From: Planctomycetales bacterium
GTDB taxonomy: Bacteria > Planctomycetota > Planctomycetia > Pirellulales > Pirellulaceae
Assembly: GCA_020426955.1 (NCBI GenBank)
Contig: JAGQOZ010000005.1
Span: 1-33,191, forward strand
DNA length: 33,191 nt
Reading direction: 5' to 3'
The notes below the pieces were generated by a model. The model was not told the DNA's origin, did no database searches, and was given only the letters and a program-made list of their open reading frames with translations. Both the position numbers and the translations under genes were made by a program. Of this stretch, positions 26,112 to 33,191 are shown piece by piece (positions within the stretch are counted from its first letter, which is position 1; each line of letters opens with the position of its first letter).

Positions 26112-27650
26112 ATGCTTGCTAAACTCAAAACCTTTTCCCTATTGGGAATAGACGCGCTGCCAGTTGAAGTGGAAGTTGATGTTTCTCCGCGTGCCGTGCC
26201 CAAAACGGTTTTGGTAGGTCTTCCCGAACAGGCTGTTAAGGAAAGTACACACCGAGTTGAACGAGCGATGATCAATTCGGGATTCGTTCGCCCGCAAGAT
26301 CGAATCGTCATTAATCTAGCGCCGGCTGAACTTCCCAAGCAAGCCGCCACGTTTGATCTGCCAATCACATTGGGTGTGCTCGCCGGCAGCGGTCAGATTG
26401 ATTCAGACTTTTTTGACCAATACGCCGTTGTCGGAGAACTCTCGCTGGAAGGTTTGGCCCGGCCCGCCAAAGGAGTTCTGTCGATGGCGATTGCGGCTGC
26501 CAAAGAACCGGGAATCCGAGGTATTGTGGTGCCGGATGCGAATGCGGCGGAAGCAGCCGTCGTCGAGGACATTGACGTCATCCCCGTTTCTAGTCTCTGC
26601 CAAGCTGTGGGTTTCTTTTCGGGCGAACTGGATATCGCTCCCACGCCTTCTCGGCTGGATTTGCTGTTCGCCGAATTTTCGAATTACGAAGATGATTACT
26701 CGGACGTCCGCGGACAAGAAATGGCCAAACGCGCGCTGACTATCGCCGCCGCCGGTGCTCATAATCTGCTGATGGTTGGTCCGCCAGGTACGGGAAAAAC
26801 GATGTTAGCATCCCGAATTCCAGGCATTCTACCAATGCTGAGCGCCGGTGAATCGATCGAAACAACTCGGATCTATTCGGCCATGGGGAAACTGGAACAA
26901 GGCCAGCCGCTGATGGCGAAACGGCCGTTCCGTTCGCCCCATCATACTATTAGCGAAGCGGGACTGGTGGGCGGAGGCAGTCCGCCGTCGCCCGGTGAAA
27001 TCAGTCTTTCGCACAATGGCGTGCTGTTTCTGGACGAATTGCCCGAATTCAACCGCAGAACGTTAGAAGTACTCCGCCAACCGTTAGAAGAGGGCCAGGT
27101 CACCATTTCCCGAGCCCTTCGTTCTACCACGTTTCCGGCCGATTTTATTTTGGTTGCTGCCATGAATCCATGTCCCTGCGGTTACCGCAGCGACCCCAGA
27201 CGCGATTGCAATTGCAGCATTCCGCAAATTGAACGCTATATGGCTAAAATCAGCGGACCACTGCTCGATCGCATCGACGTCCACTTAGAAGTTCCTGCCG
27301 TTGATTTCAAAGAACTCTCCAGCTCCGTTCCCGGGACTTCGACAGCGGAAATGAACGAAATGGTGACGTCAGCTCGGCGCCATCAGTTAGCGCGTTTTGA
27401 AGACAGTCGAGTTCGCTGCAATGGCCAGATGAATAGTCGCCAGATTCGAAAATTCTGTAAGCTGGACGGGCCATCCGAAACGTTATTGCACAATACCGTC
27501 AACGAAATGGGACTTTCCGCTCGAGCACACGACAAGATTCTTCGCGTTGCACGGACTATCGCTGATATTGAAGATGCGCCGGAAATCTTGATCCATCATT
27601 TGTCCGAGGCGATAAACTATCGCATCTTGGATCGAGACATGTGGAAATAG
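26112..27650 (+). CDS. comM: ComM/YifB-family AAA+ ATPase (Mg-chelatase-like)
   Basis: This 512-residue protein has normal length for the family. The N-terminal Lon-like S5 domain (about 1-170) begins MLAKLKTFSLLGIDALPVEV. The AAA+ core has Walker A GPPGTGKT (223-230), the SPHHTISEAGLVGGG sensor-type loop, and Walker B VLFLDE (304-309). Four cysteines, NPCPCGY (C354, C356) and DCNC (C366, C368), suggest a small zinc site. In Vibrio, ComM is a hexameric helicase that drives branch migration during natural transformation; many non-competent bacteria also carry it. The ATG at 26112 has only a weak upstream site (CGAAA). The gene is divergent from the protease operon and ends at a bidirectional terminator. 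Confidence 0.93.
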   Translation: MLAKLKTFSLLGIDALPVEVEVDVSPRAVPKTVLVGLPEQAVKESTHRVERAMINSGFVRPQDRIVINLAPAELPKQAATFDLPITLGVLAGSGQIDSDFFDQYAVVGELSLEGLARPAKGVLSMAIAAAKEPGIRGIVVPDANAAEAAVVEDIDVIPVSSLCQAVGFFSGELDIAPTPSRLDLLFAEFSNYEDDYSDVRGQEMAKRALTIAAAGAHNLLMVGPPGTGKTMLASRIPGILPMLSAGESIETTRIYSAMGKLEQGQPLMAKRPFRSPHHTISEAGLVGGGSPPSPGEISLSHNGVLFLDELPEFNRRTLEVLRQPLEEGQVTISRALRSTTFPADFILVAAMNPCPCGYRSDPRRDCNCSIPQIERYMAKISGPLLDRIDVHLEVPAVDFKELSSSVPGTSTAEMNEMVTSARRHQLARFEDSRVRCNGQMNSRQIRKFCKLDGPSETLLHNTVNEMGLSARAHDKILRVARTIADIEDAPEILIHHLSEAINYRILDRDMWK

Positions 27651-27687
27651 AAAAAGCACCGTGACCCGTTGGGGACCGGTGCGTTTT
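27651..27687. terminator. Bidirectional terminator between comM and a small gene
   Basis: GCACCG (27656-27661) pairs with CGGTGC (27677-27682), with further CCC/GGG pairing in the loop. TTTT follows on the plus strand, and TTTTT follows on the minus strand (27655-27651). It lies between convergent genes and suits both. Confidence 0.8.
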
Positions 27688-27713
27688 GATTCTACTTACG
27701 AACTTCGTTCCGC

Positions 27714-27968
27714 TTAGGGAACAAAAGCACTCGCGGGAATTCGCAAGCCGAACGAGCAATCTCGCGATGCTCCTACCGCGTTTCCGGCCATCAAAGCCGA
27801 TACTGCGTCTTCCGAAACCGCTTCCGTTTCTTCGATCACAGCAACCTGCGAGTCGACCTCCACTTCGGAAGGACCTGCTACTAACAGATTCGAGAGAGGG
27901 ATCGCAGCGAAAAGGACAGCCGCTCCAATTACCGCGAAGTTTAAATAGCTTCGAACCTTAATCTTCAT
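27714..27968 (-). CDS. Small membrane or secreted hypothetical protein
   Basis: This 84-residue protein has a short basic start (MKIKVR), a hydrophobic segment at about 7-32 (LNFAVIGAAVLFAAIPLSNLLVAG) and an acidic stretch (VEVDSQVAVIEETEAVSEDAV). The tail is ASRDCSFGLRIPASAFVP. It could be a signal peptide plus a 50-residue mature peptide, or a single-pass anchor. GGAG lies about 11 bases upstream of the ATG. I do not recognise a family. Support comes from the signal-like N-terminus, the ribosome binding site, and a terminator just downstream. Confidence 0.6.
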   Translation of the reverse strand: MKIKVRSYLNFAVIGAAVLFAAIPLSNLLVAGPSEVEVDSQVAVIEETEAVSEDAVSALMAGNAVGASRDCSFGLRIPASAFVP

Positions 27969-28056
27969 CGATGCAAAACTCCAAAGTTAAATGCTACGAG
28001 CTGTCTACCATCACTCCCTGACTAACCACTCGAACTTCTGATTAATTTAAACAGGA

Positions 28057-28082
28057 TAAGACAGACAATCAAGTCTGTCTTA
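28057..28082. repeat. Perfect 10-bp inverted repeat downstream of the PEP-CTERM gene
   Basis: TAAGACAGAC and GTCTGTCTTA flank a 6-base loop. It lies 20 bases past the stop of the PEP-CTERM gene. The T-run on the minus strand is weak (TCCTGTTTAAATT), so it may act as a poor terminator or an mRNA-stabilising palindrome. Confidence 0.6.
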
Positions 28083-28101
28083 CCCATTTTTCTGGTTTTT
28101 A

Positions 28102-28977
28102 CTAGCTGCGGCGGCGAGCCAAGCCCAAGCCCATCAATCCGCACAGCACCATCACTGCCGAAGCAGGTTCCGGTACAAAGATGTCGATGCCACCCGTTCC
28201 GGACGCTGTCCCTCCCATTGGATTGGGGAGAGTATAAGTCGCGTCGAAGTCCACATTGCAGCCGTCGCAGTCTGCCCCAAAGATCTGAGCCAGCGTCAGG
28301 TTAATGTCATCTTGATCCGAAGAGGCAGCGGAGTTGAACGAATAGAATCCGTCGCCCACACCAACATACACCAGTTCGTTAATCAAACTTGTGCCTGCTT
28401 CGCCACTATCATAGATAATATCGTCTGCAGTGTCAGCGATTCCGTCTGTTCCGTAGTTGATACCTAGTCGTGTAGACGAGTAGGTGGCACCGGCAAACGA
28501 ACCGCCTTGATCAAAGTAATCGTCTGAATCATTGCTGTCCAACGCCCAAGTCAGATCGTTCAGGGCGAATTCCGAACCAGGTTCGGAAACAACATGCAAA
28601 CCAAAGTGAATGCGATTGCCAAATTCGCTGGAAACTGCCGAATTGCCCGTAAACGAAGCGTTCGGAGTCGCTGTGGCTCGCCAAGAGTTAAATGGCGTGT
28701 AAATCATTTCGCTTGGATCAACCAAGGCGTTCAGTGCCAGTGGCTGGTAGAACGTGGGATCCGCATCTCGATCTGGGCCTACTCCCGTCGGGACACCGCC
28801 CGATCGAATACCCAGTAATGCATTGCTTACGTAGCCGCTCCAGCTAGGCGAATTCGGGCCTACAGGGGCGTAAGCAGGTATCACGTCAAAAGTGATGATG
28901 TTCGCTGAAATATTGCCAGCAAAACTAGAAAGTGTGACTGCGCACACACAAGCAACCAATTTTCCCCACCGAGTCAT
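28102..28977 (-). CDS. PEP-CTERM sorting-domain protein
   Basis: This 291-residue exported protein has an N-terminal signal peptide (about 1-25, ending GNISAN). A beta-rich body of unknown function is rich in Asn, Asp, Ser and Gly. The classic C-terminal sorting signal is VPEPASAVMVLCGLMGLGLA followed by RRRS. PEP-CTERM proteins are processed by exosortase and typically occur in bacteria that make exopolysaccharide, which fits the export gene 1.8 kb to the right. Exosortase itself is not in view. GAGGAGG is 7-8 bases before the ATG. The CDGC pair near residue 235 could form a disulfide. A candidate promoter is at 29086-29113. Confidence 0.92.
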   Translation of the reverse strand: MTRWGKLVACVCAVTLSSFAGNISANIITFDVIPAYAPVGPNSPSWSGYVSNALLGIRSGGVPTGVGPDRDADPTFYQPLALNALVDPSEMIYTPFNSWRATATPNASFTGNSAVSSEFGNRIHFGLHVVSEPGSEFALNDLTWALDSNDSDDYFDQGGSFAGATYSSTRLGINYGTDGIADTADDIIYDSGEAGTSLINELVYVGVGDGFYSFNSAASSDQDDINLTLAQIFGADCDGCNVDFDATYTLPNPMGGTASGTGGIDIFVPEPASAVMVLCGLMGLGLARRRS

Positions 28978-29085
28978 TAGCGTTCCTCCTCTTAGGATGC
29001 AAAAACAAAAGTTTCAAAAATCTCAAACGTTGTTGGCGTCCATTCCGGGGATGAAGGCTACGCTCCGAGCAGCCGATTTCGTCTC

Positions 29086-29113
29086 ATAATAACCGGCAAT
29101 GCTGGCAATGCAA
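29086..29113 (-). promoter_or_regulatory. Candidate promoter of the PEP-CTERM gene with a direct repeat
   Basis: On the minus strand TTGCAT (29113-29108) and TATTAT (29091-29086) are 16 bases apart; the -10 matches 5 of 6. GGCAATGC is repeated twice with a 9-base period across the spacer, as an operator might be. Confidence 0.3.
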
Positions 29114-29300
29114 GCACTTTGGCAAAAGAATCTCTATTTTTTTAATCCATCCTATGTTTTGCATTTAACCCAGTTGAATTCACGACAAAACGCCAGGAAA
29201 AAACTCGCCAAAGCACGCATCTTCTTCACATTCAACCGTTTTTTGGCGACTGGCGGAAAATATTTGAATCTTTAGTCAAATCTGACTGGACTTCTTTTTT

Positions 29301-29330
29301 TTGACTTGATACTCTCCCGCCGCTTATCAA
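29301..29330 (+). promoter_or_regulatory. Candidate promoter of the lipoprotein and export operon
   Basis: TTGACT (29301-29306) and TATCAA (29325-29330) are separated by 18 bases, upstream of the ATG at 29418. The -35 is strong (5 of 6) and the -10 moderate (4 of 6). Confidence 0.4.
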
Positions 29331-29417
29331 ATCGGGGGGAACTCGCGAATGCGTGCTTTTCGATTTGAGGCAATCCTGAAAAACACGTCGTGCGAACCTG
29401 CGAAGGGTCAATAAACA

Positions 29418-30710
29418 ATGAATCTCAACCGGATGAACGACAAGCGTTATCCCGGCGCCGAATTATCGCCGATGCGGTCGAATTGCCTTTGGTTCGCAAT
29501 TCTATTGCTGGTTTGCGTTGGTTGCACGCCCATGCAATTGGCGTATCGCACGATGTATGGCGAACTCCACGGATATCCCCGAGTCACAGACGGGCGGTTA
29601 GCCAATCAACAATACAAGCGTTGGGCCAAGCAGGAATGGAATCAATTGGCAACGCAATCCGGCGGAACCTATTCCTCGGATTACGGTAGCGGTTTCATTC
29701 AGGGCTTTGTCGATCAAGTGTATGCCGGTGGCGAAGCCGATCCGCCGCCCGTTCCGCCTCGTCGATTTTGGCGAGTTGGTTACCGTAATGTGCGTGGCAC
29801 CCAAGCAGTGGAAGATTGGTACAACGGTTTTTCGCACGGAGCCAAGGTCGCTCGTGATGGCGGTTATCGGCAACGAGCGGTCATTCCTTCGTCCATGCTG
29901 TTGGGCTACAACGCGGAAGAAGTTCCGGAATGGGAAGTTGACCAAACGGCGCCAAATCAGGATTGGCCGGAACTTTCTTCGCCAATGGAAGAACCGATGC
30001 AGCCGTCCATCGTTGGCCCCGAATTGACTCCTCAAGAGACAACTCCGACACCGGCGCTGGAGCCTGCACCGGACGATCCTAACGACCAAAGTGATCTTGA
30101 AATTCCTGGTGACGATGTCGAAGACGAACCAGTTCTGTTGGAAGACGAATCGTCCGAAACACCAGACGAGCAATTGCTGAATGACAGTCTGACAGAAGAT
30201 CCATTGTTGGAAGGTGATACGCCGCAACCTGGACTGAATGATTCCGACAATTCCAGTGACTTAATGGATGAACTCCCTTTGCCCGATTCTAACGACGATT
30301 TGCAACTGGAAGATGGACTTCCCGAATTAGAAGAGTTGGAGGGTTCCGGCCAGCTGAATGACTTGCTGCAAGAAACGAACGATCTACTGGAAGATGATCT
30401 CAGTGACGACTTGCTGGACCCGGTTTCTTTTGAAACGGACGATCGTTCGCCGCCGCTACCGCCGTGGCAAAACAAGCCAGCGACGAAACAAACGAAACCC
30501 GTGACACCCCAAGTACAAGCATTCGATCCTTTCGCTGGGGCCGCCGTTCAGGTTGGGCCTAGTGGTTCACAACTAAAGACTAATCCGATTCGAAACACAG
30601 AAACGGAAAATGGCAACACGTTGCAGAAAAGCGTGGGGCCCGTCGTCTTGGAATCAATCCCGGACGAATCGGACACCGACACGACCAACAATAACTGGCA
30701 AGCGAGATAA
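29418..30710 (+). CDS. Lipoprotein with acidic disordered region, upstream of polysaccharide export
   Basis: This 430-residue protein has a hydrophobic segment ending at a lipobox-like LLVCVGC (C36), so it is probably lipid-anchored. The -3 residue is Cys rather than Leu. Residues about 40-160 form a compact domain with YGSGFIQGFVDQVYAGG, PPVPPRRFWRVGYRN and EDWYNGFSHGA. Residues about 185-345 are very acidic and rich in Leu and Pro (for example LPELEELEG, NDLLEDDLSDDLL), suggesting disorder or ion binding. A short Gln/Asn/Thr-rich tail follows. AAGGG lies about 10 bases upstream. It precedes the Wza-like gene by 53 bases, so a role in polysaccharide export or surface anchoring is inferred. 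I do not recognise a named family. Confidence 0.85.
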   Translation: MNLNRMNDKRYPGAELSPMRSNCLWFAILLLVCVGCTPMQLAYRTMYGELHGYPRVTDGRLANQQYKRWAKQEWNQLATQSGGTYSSDYGSGFIQGFVDQVYAGGEADPPPVPPRRFWRVGYRNVRGTQAVEDWYNGFSHGAKVARDGGYRQRAVIPSSMLLGYNAEEVPEWEVDQTAPNQDWPELSSPMEEPMQPSIVGPELTPQETTPTPALEPAPDDPNDQSDLEIPGDDVEDEPVLLEDESSETPDEQLLNDSLTEDPLLEGDTPQPGLNDSDNSSDLMDELPLPDSNDDLQLEDGLPELEELEGSGQLNDLLQETNDLLEDDLSDDLLDPVSFETDDRSPPLPPWQNKPATKQTKPVTPQVQAFDPFAGAAVQVGPSGSQLKTNPIRNTETENGNTLQKSVGPVVLESIPDESDTDTTNNNWQAR

Positions 30711-30763
30711 CTCGATTCGCCCAGCGCTACTCCTTTTACAGCATTCGACTGTACGGAAATATC

Positions 30764-32092
30764 ATGCTGAACCAATCGCCAATCCCACGAAGTTACCTTT
30801 TCCTGGCAACTGCCATGCTGCTGTTTACCGGCTGCGCATCCATTACCAATCCGGTAGCCAACGGTGTTCCAGCACATCTGCTGCCGGACGAATTACTGGC
30901 CGAACCTCGAGAAGAACTGCGGCAGATTCCGCCATCTTGGTTGCGGGCTCAGCCGGAACTTCCGTACCGCTTGGATACCGGCGACATTCTGGGCGTTTAC
31001 ATCGAAGGCTATCTGGGTAATCCGAACCAGCTGCCACCCATCAACTTCCCCGACGCAGGCGACGTGCCGCCGTCGTTTGGTTATCCGTTCCCGGTTCGTG
31101 AAGACGGCACCGTAACGCTTACTGAAGTCAATTCGATCAATGTTCGAGGCATGACGGTCAAAGAAGCGGAAGCAGCGATTACCAAAGCGTACACAGAAGA
31201 CAAACAGTTGATCCAAAAAGGCAAAGTGCCCATCATCGTCACATTGGTTTTGCCGCGTCGAGCGAGAATCTTGGTGGTACGTGAAGATTCGCCCAACACT
31301 AGGATTAACATTGAAGATCCCGGTTTCCGTTTGGTGACTTCAGCTAGTCTAATTCGAAATCGAACCCAAGGCACCGGCAATGAACTGGAGTTGCCCAGCA
31401 ATCACGCAGATGTCTTGCGAGCCCTAGTGCGAACTGGAGGCTTGCCGGGACCGAGTGCTGCGAATGAAATCATTGTCTATCGTGGCTACGAATCGATTCC
31501 TGGAAAAGACGATCAGCTGGCGTGGAGCCACGAACGCACGACCACCAAACCGAAACGACAAACGATTCGGATTCCACTGCGACTACCACCCAACGCGTCT
31601 AAACCATTTAGCGAAGATGATGTCAAACTGCAAAGCGGTGACATTGTGTTCGTGCCAGCCAGTGAATCAGATGTGTACTACACCGGCGGTCTCATGCCTG
31701 CTCGTCAAGTACCGTTGCCTCGCGACTACGACCTGCGAGTAGTGGAAGCGGTGTTGGCCGTGGGTGGTCCGATCTTGAGCGGTGGTCAGTTGACCAACAA
31801 CTTCAACGGTATCAATCAAATCAACGGTCTGGGACGACCGAACCCCAGTCTGCTAACCGTCCTCCGCAAAACTCCTCGTGGCGGTCAGGTCAACATCCGA
31901 GTTGACTTGAATCGCGCATTGCGGGATCCGCGAGAAAACATTGTGGTGAAAGAAGGCGACGTCTTATTACTGCAAGAAACTCCGTCGGAAGCAGTGTCTC
32001 GCTACTTTGCACAGCAGCTGGGCTTCAATGTCTTCACCAACGTGTTCACTCGAGGATCCGCGGCGGCTACTGCATCGGCATCGGGGCCATAA
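30764..32092 (+). CDS. Polysaccharide export outer-membrane lipoprotein (Wza-like)
   Basis: This 442-residue protein has a signal peptide ending at the lipobox LFTGC (C24). The poly-export domain (about 68-165) starts YRLDTGDILGVYIEGYLGN and includes FPVREDGTVTLTEVNSINVRGMTVKEAE. SLBB-like segments follow, including a long second one near the C-terminus (DYDLRVVEAVLAVGG...REGDVLLLQE-type pattern). Wza-type proteins form the outer-membrane channel for capsule or exopolysaccharide. No inner-membrane partner is in the window. The protein is slightly longer than typical Wza (about 380). It is the second gene of an operon with the acidic lipoprotein and ends at a strong terminator. Confidence 0.93.
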   Translation: MLNQSPIPRSYLFLATAMLLFTGCASITNPVANGVPAHLLPDELLAEPREELRQIPPSWLRAQPELPYRLDTGDILGVYIEGYLGNPNQLPPINFPDAGDVPPSFGYPFPVREDGTVTLTEVNSINVRGMTVKEAEAAITKAYTEDKQLIQKGKVPIIVTLVLPRRARILVVREDSPNTRINIEDPGFRLVTSASLIRNRTQGTGNELELPSNHADVLRALVRTGGLPGPSAANEIIVYRGYESIPGKDDQLAWSHERTTTKPKRQTIRIPLRLPPNASKPFSEDDVKLQSGDIVFVPASESDVYYTGGLMPARQVPLPRDYDLRVVEAVLAVGGPILSGGQLTNNFNGINQINGLGRPNPSLLTVLRKTPRGGQVNIRVDLNRALRDPRENIVVKEGDVLLLQETPSEAVSRYFAQQLGFNVFTNVFTRGSAAATASASGP

Positions 32093-32111
32093 TTGGATTC
32101 GAAATCTTGCG

Positions 32112-32150
32112 AACGCCGTTGGCAAGTGATTGCCAGCGGCGTTTTTTTTT
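32112..32150 (+). terminator. Strong Rho-independent terminator of the export operon
   Basis: A 14-base arm (32112-32125) pairs with 32130-32143 with one G-T wobble around a GTGA loop, followed by a run of T to 32150. The last two T's are part of the stop codon of the convergent DUF218 gene. Confidence 0.9.
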
Positions 32151-32979
32151 ATCGGCCCACCAAATAAGCTAGGTATTCCCGAAGTGCCGATTCGGACTTT
32201 TCGAGCCCTTCGCTACTAGGAATCCAATCCAAAAATGCCACGGAAGATCCTCGACCGTTCCAGTCTACGGCAACGGGTTCAAACTGCAGGTCGAAGGACG
32301 CCGCCAACCGCATTGCTCGAGCCATATGTCCGGCGGAAGTCACCAACGCAAATCGTGCATCAGGATGTTGGTTTGCGAATTGCCGAAGATGCTGCATCTC
32401 CTGATACGTATTGATGCCATTCAACTGGACAATGTCGGCGACAGGAACGCCAGCTTGCGTCCAAATCTTGGTCGTTTCTTCCGCAGGTCCAGCCAGCGGC
32501 ACGTCTAGCCAACCATGATGGCGACCGGTGGCAATCAGCTTCCTGGCTTTTCCCAAATGATACATTCGCAAGGCCGCCATGATTCGATCGCCAGAGTTAT
32601 TCAGCCAGACGTAACTGGATTCGTCTGAATTCGAACCGCCTCCCAGAACCACAACATAATCAAACGTCTCCATTGATTCGAAGGGAACCGGCGCGAACCG
32701 ATTTTCCAAACTCTGAACCAACATCGTTCCACCGTTATCGCTGCAGGTGAGCGTTTGGAAAACGACAAACAGACCGGCGAAGACTGCTTTGCGACGTTGT
32801 TTTTCCAAGGTCCAATAGACGCACAGCACGATGGCCGCCGTCCAGGTGATCCCTAAAGGCATCAACAAGTGTGTGACTGTTTTTTCTACTAACGCTCGCC
32901 CATGCATGATCCCAATTGCCGGTAGAATCAAGGAACCGACCAACGCGATCATGACGATTCTTTTTGACGCAGGAAGCAT
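32149..32979 (-). CDS. DUF218/YdcF-family membrane protein (ElyC/SanA-like)
   Basis: This 276-residue protein has two to three N-terminal membrane segments (about 8-24, 36-57 and 65-78). A DUF218 domain follows (about 106-265): YVVVLGGGSNSDE, SGDRIMAALRMYHLGKARKLIATG, and the conserved TSAGHMARAM motif. Family members such as ElyC and SanA act in envelope and peptidoglycan or polysaccharide homeostasis in Enterobacteria, though the reaction is not established. The ATG at 32979 has no strong ribosome binding site. The gene converges on the export operon and diverges from tsaB. Confidence 0.9.
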   Translation of the reverse strand: MLPASKRIVMIALVGSLILPAIGIMHGRALVEKTVTHLLMPLGITWTAAIVLCVYWTLEKQRRKAVFAGLFVVFQTLTCSDNGGTMLVQSLENRFAPVPFESMETFDYVVVLGGGSNSDESSYVWLNNSGDRIMAALRMYHLGKARKLIATGRHHGWLDVPLAGPAEETTKIWTQAGVPVADIVQLNGINTYQEMQHLRQFANQHPDARFALVTSAGHMARAMRLAASFDLQFEPVAVDWNGRGSSVAFLDWIPSSEGLEKSESALREYLAYLVGR

Positions 32980-33058
32980 GGTTATGTAAGTCCAACCAGT
33001 TTGCTATGGTGTGGCGTTTTCCGAAACAACATTCCGACGCTACGGAGCTTTCTTGGTA

Positions 33059-33191
33059 ATGCACGTCCTGGCAATTGAAACGTCCATCCAGCCTGGCAGT
33101 ATAGCGTTGTTGCGAGGTGACATGTTGCTGCAGCACGTTCGGCTAGATCACCAGCAACGGACAACGCAATCGCTGATTCCTGCTATCAAAC
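33059..33191 (+). CDS. tsaB: tRNA threonylcarbamoyladenosine biosynthesis protein TsaB, 5' end
   Basis: The first 44 codons of a gene that runs off the right edge read MHVLAIETSIQPGSIALL near the start and LDHQQRTTQSLIPAIK at the edge. This matches the TsaB/YeaZ N-terminus: an ASKHA-fold LAIETSxxxGSxALL strand followed by the R-TxxLxPxI helix. TsaB helps TsaD add threonylcarbamoyl to A37 of ANN-decoding tRNAs. GGAG at 33044-33047 lies 11 bases before the ATG. The gene is divergent from the DUF218 gene, with about 80 bases between the starts. Only the first fifth or so is visible. Confidence 0.85.
   Translation, partial: MHVLAIETSIQPGSIALLRGDMLLQHVRLDHQQRTTQSLIPAIK

Larger units (their letters stand above)
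28978..29417. other. Divergent intergenic region between the PEP-CTERM gene and the export operon
   Basis: 440 bases with AT-rich stretches and no gene. Two promoter candidates, one on each strand, are listed separately. A tandem GGCAATGC repeat (29095-29102 and 29104-29111) lies inside the leftward candidate. Confidence 0.5.

Noticed and set aside
32982-33164. 60-codon open frame on the minus strand just upstream of the DUF218 gene
   Set aside because: Starts at TTG, has no ribosome site, and lies antisense to the tsaB start, which is a far better gene.

Overview
The window looks like a chromosomal segment of a planctomycete, most likely a Pirellulaceae-type marine lineage. This is inferred from gene content, since no rRNA is present. 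The markers are: a DUF1559 protein with a type IV pilin-like N-terminus; three giant secreted proteins that share an N-terminal LExLExRxLL-type motif and C-terminal dockerin-like calcium loops; a PEP-CTERM protein; a CotH/LTD protein; and intergenic palindromes built on TAGCCCG...GAGGG arms. Base composition looks moderate and fairly even. I see no prophage, insertion sequence, CRISPR array, tRNA or rRNA.

Layout. Positions 1-1076 (minus) hold the 5' part of an NtrC-type sigma-54 activator cut by the window edge. A roughly 500-base gap with three hairpins precedes a NarL-type response regulator (1580-2212). Next come xerC (2309-3229, minus) and a small conserved-looking protein (3308-3565, minus), separated by a terminator hairpin that overlaps the longest possible xerC reading frame. 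A secreted SH3-domain protein (4148-5662) is followed by the fliW-csrA pair (5841-6721) with a long terminator. The pilin-like DUF1559 protein (6975-8087, minus) comes next. A surface-protein block fills 8560-20480: two FG-GAP/VCBS propeller proteins facing each other and a 2183-residue CotH-kinase protein. A DUF493 protein (20706-20990) and an ATP-grasp enzyme (21020-22138, minus) follow. After a direct/inverted repeat cluster (22173-22359) lie two unusual HtrA-related genes on the minus strand. The upstream one is a DUF2092-thioredoxin-protease-PDZ fusion; the downstream one is a protease-like protein lacking the catalytic His and Ser and carrying its PDZ domain inside the protease fold. Next are comM (26112-27650), a small membrane or secreted protein, a PEP-CTERM protein, a two-gene lipoprotein plus Wza-like polysaccharide export operon (29418-32092), a DUF218 membrane protein, and the first 44 codons of tsaB at the right edge (33059-33191).

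How it fits together. Much of the window concerns the cell surface: secreted multidomain proteins, an exosortase-type substrate next to a polysaccharide exporter, a DUF218 envelope protein, a pilin-like protein and an envelope protease operon. FliW and CsrA give post-transcriptional control linked to flagellar assembly, and two response regulators add transcriptional control. The most unusual material is the HtrA-like pair at 22387-25879 and the nested domain insertions in the CotH protein.
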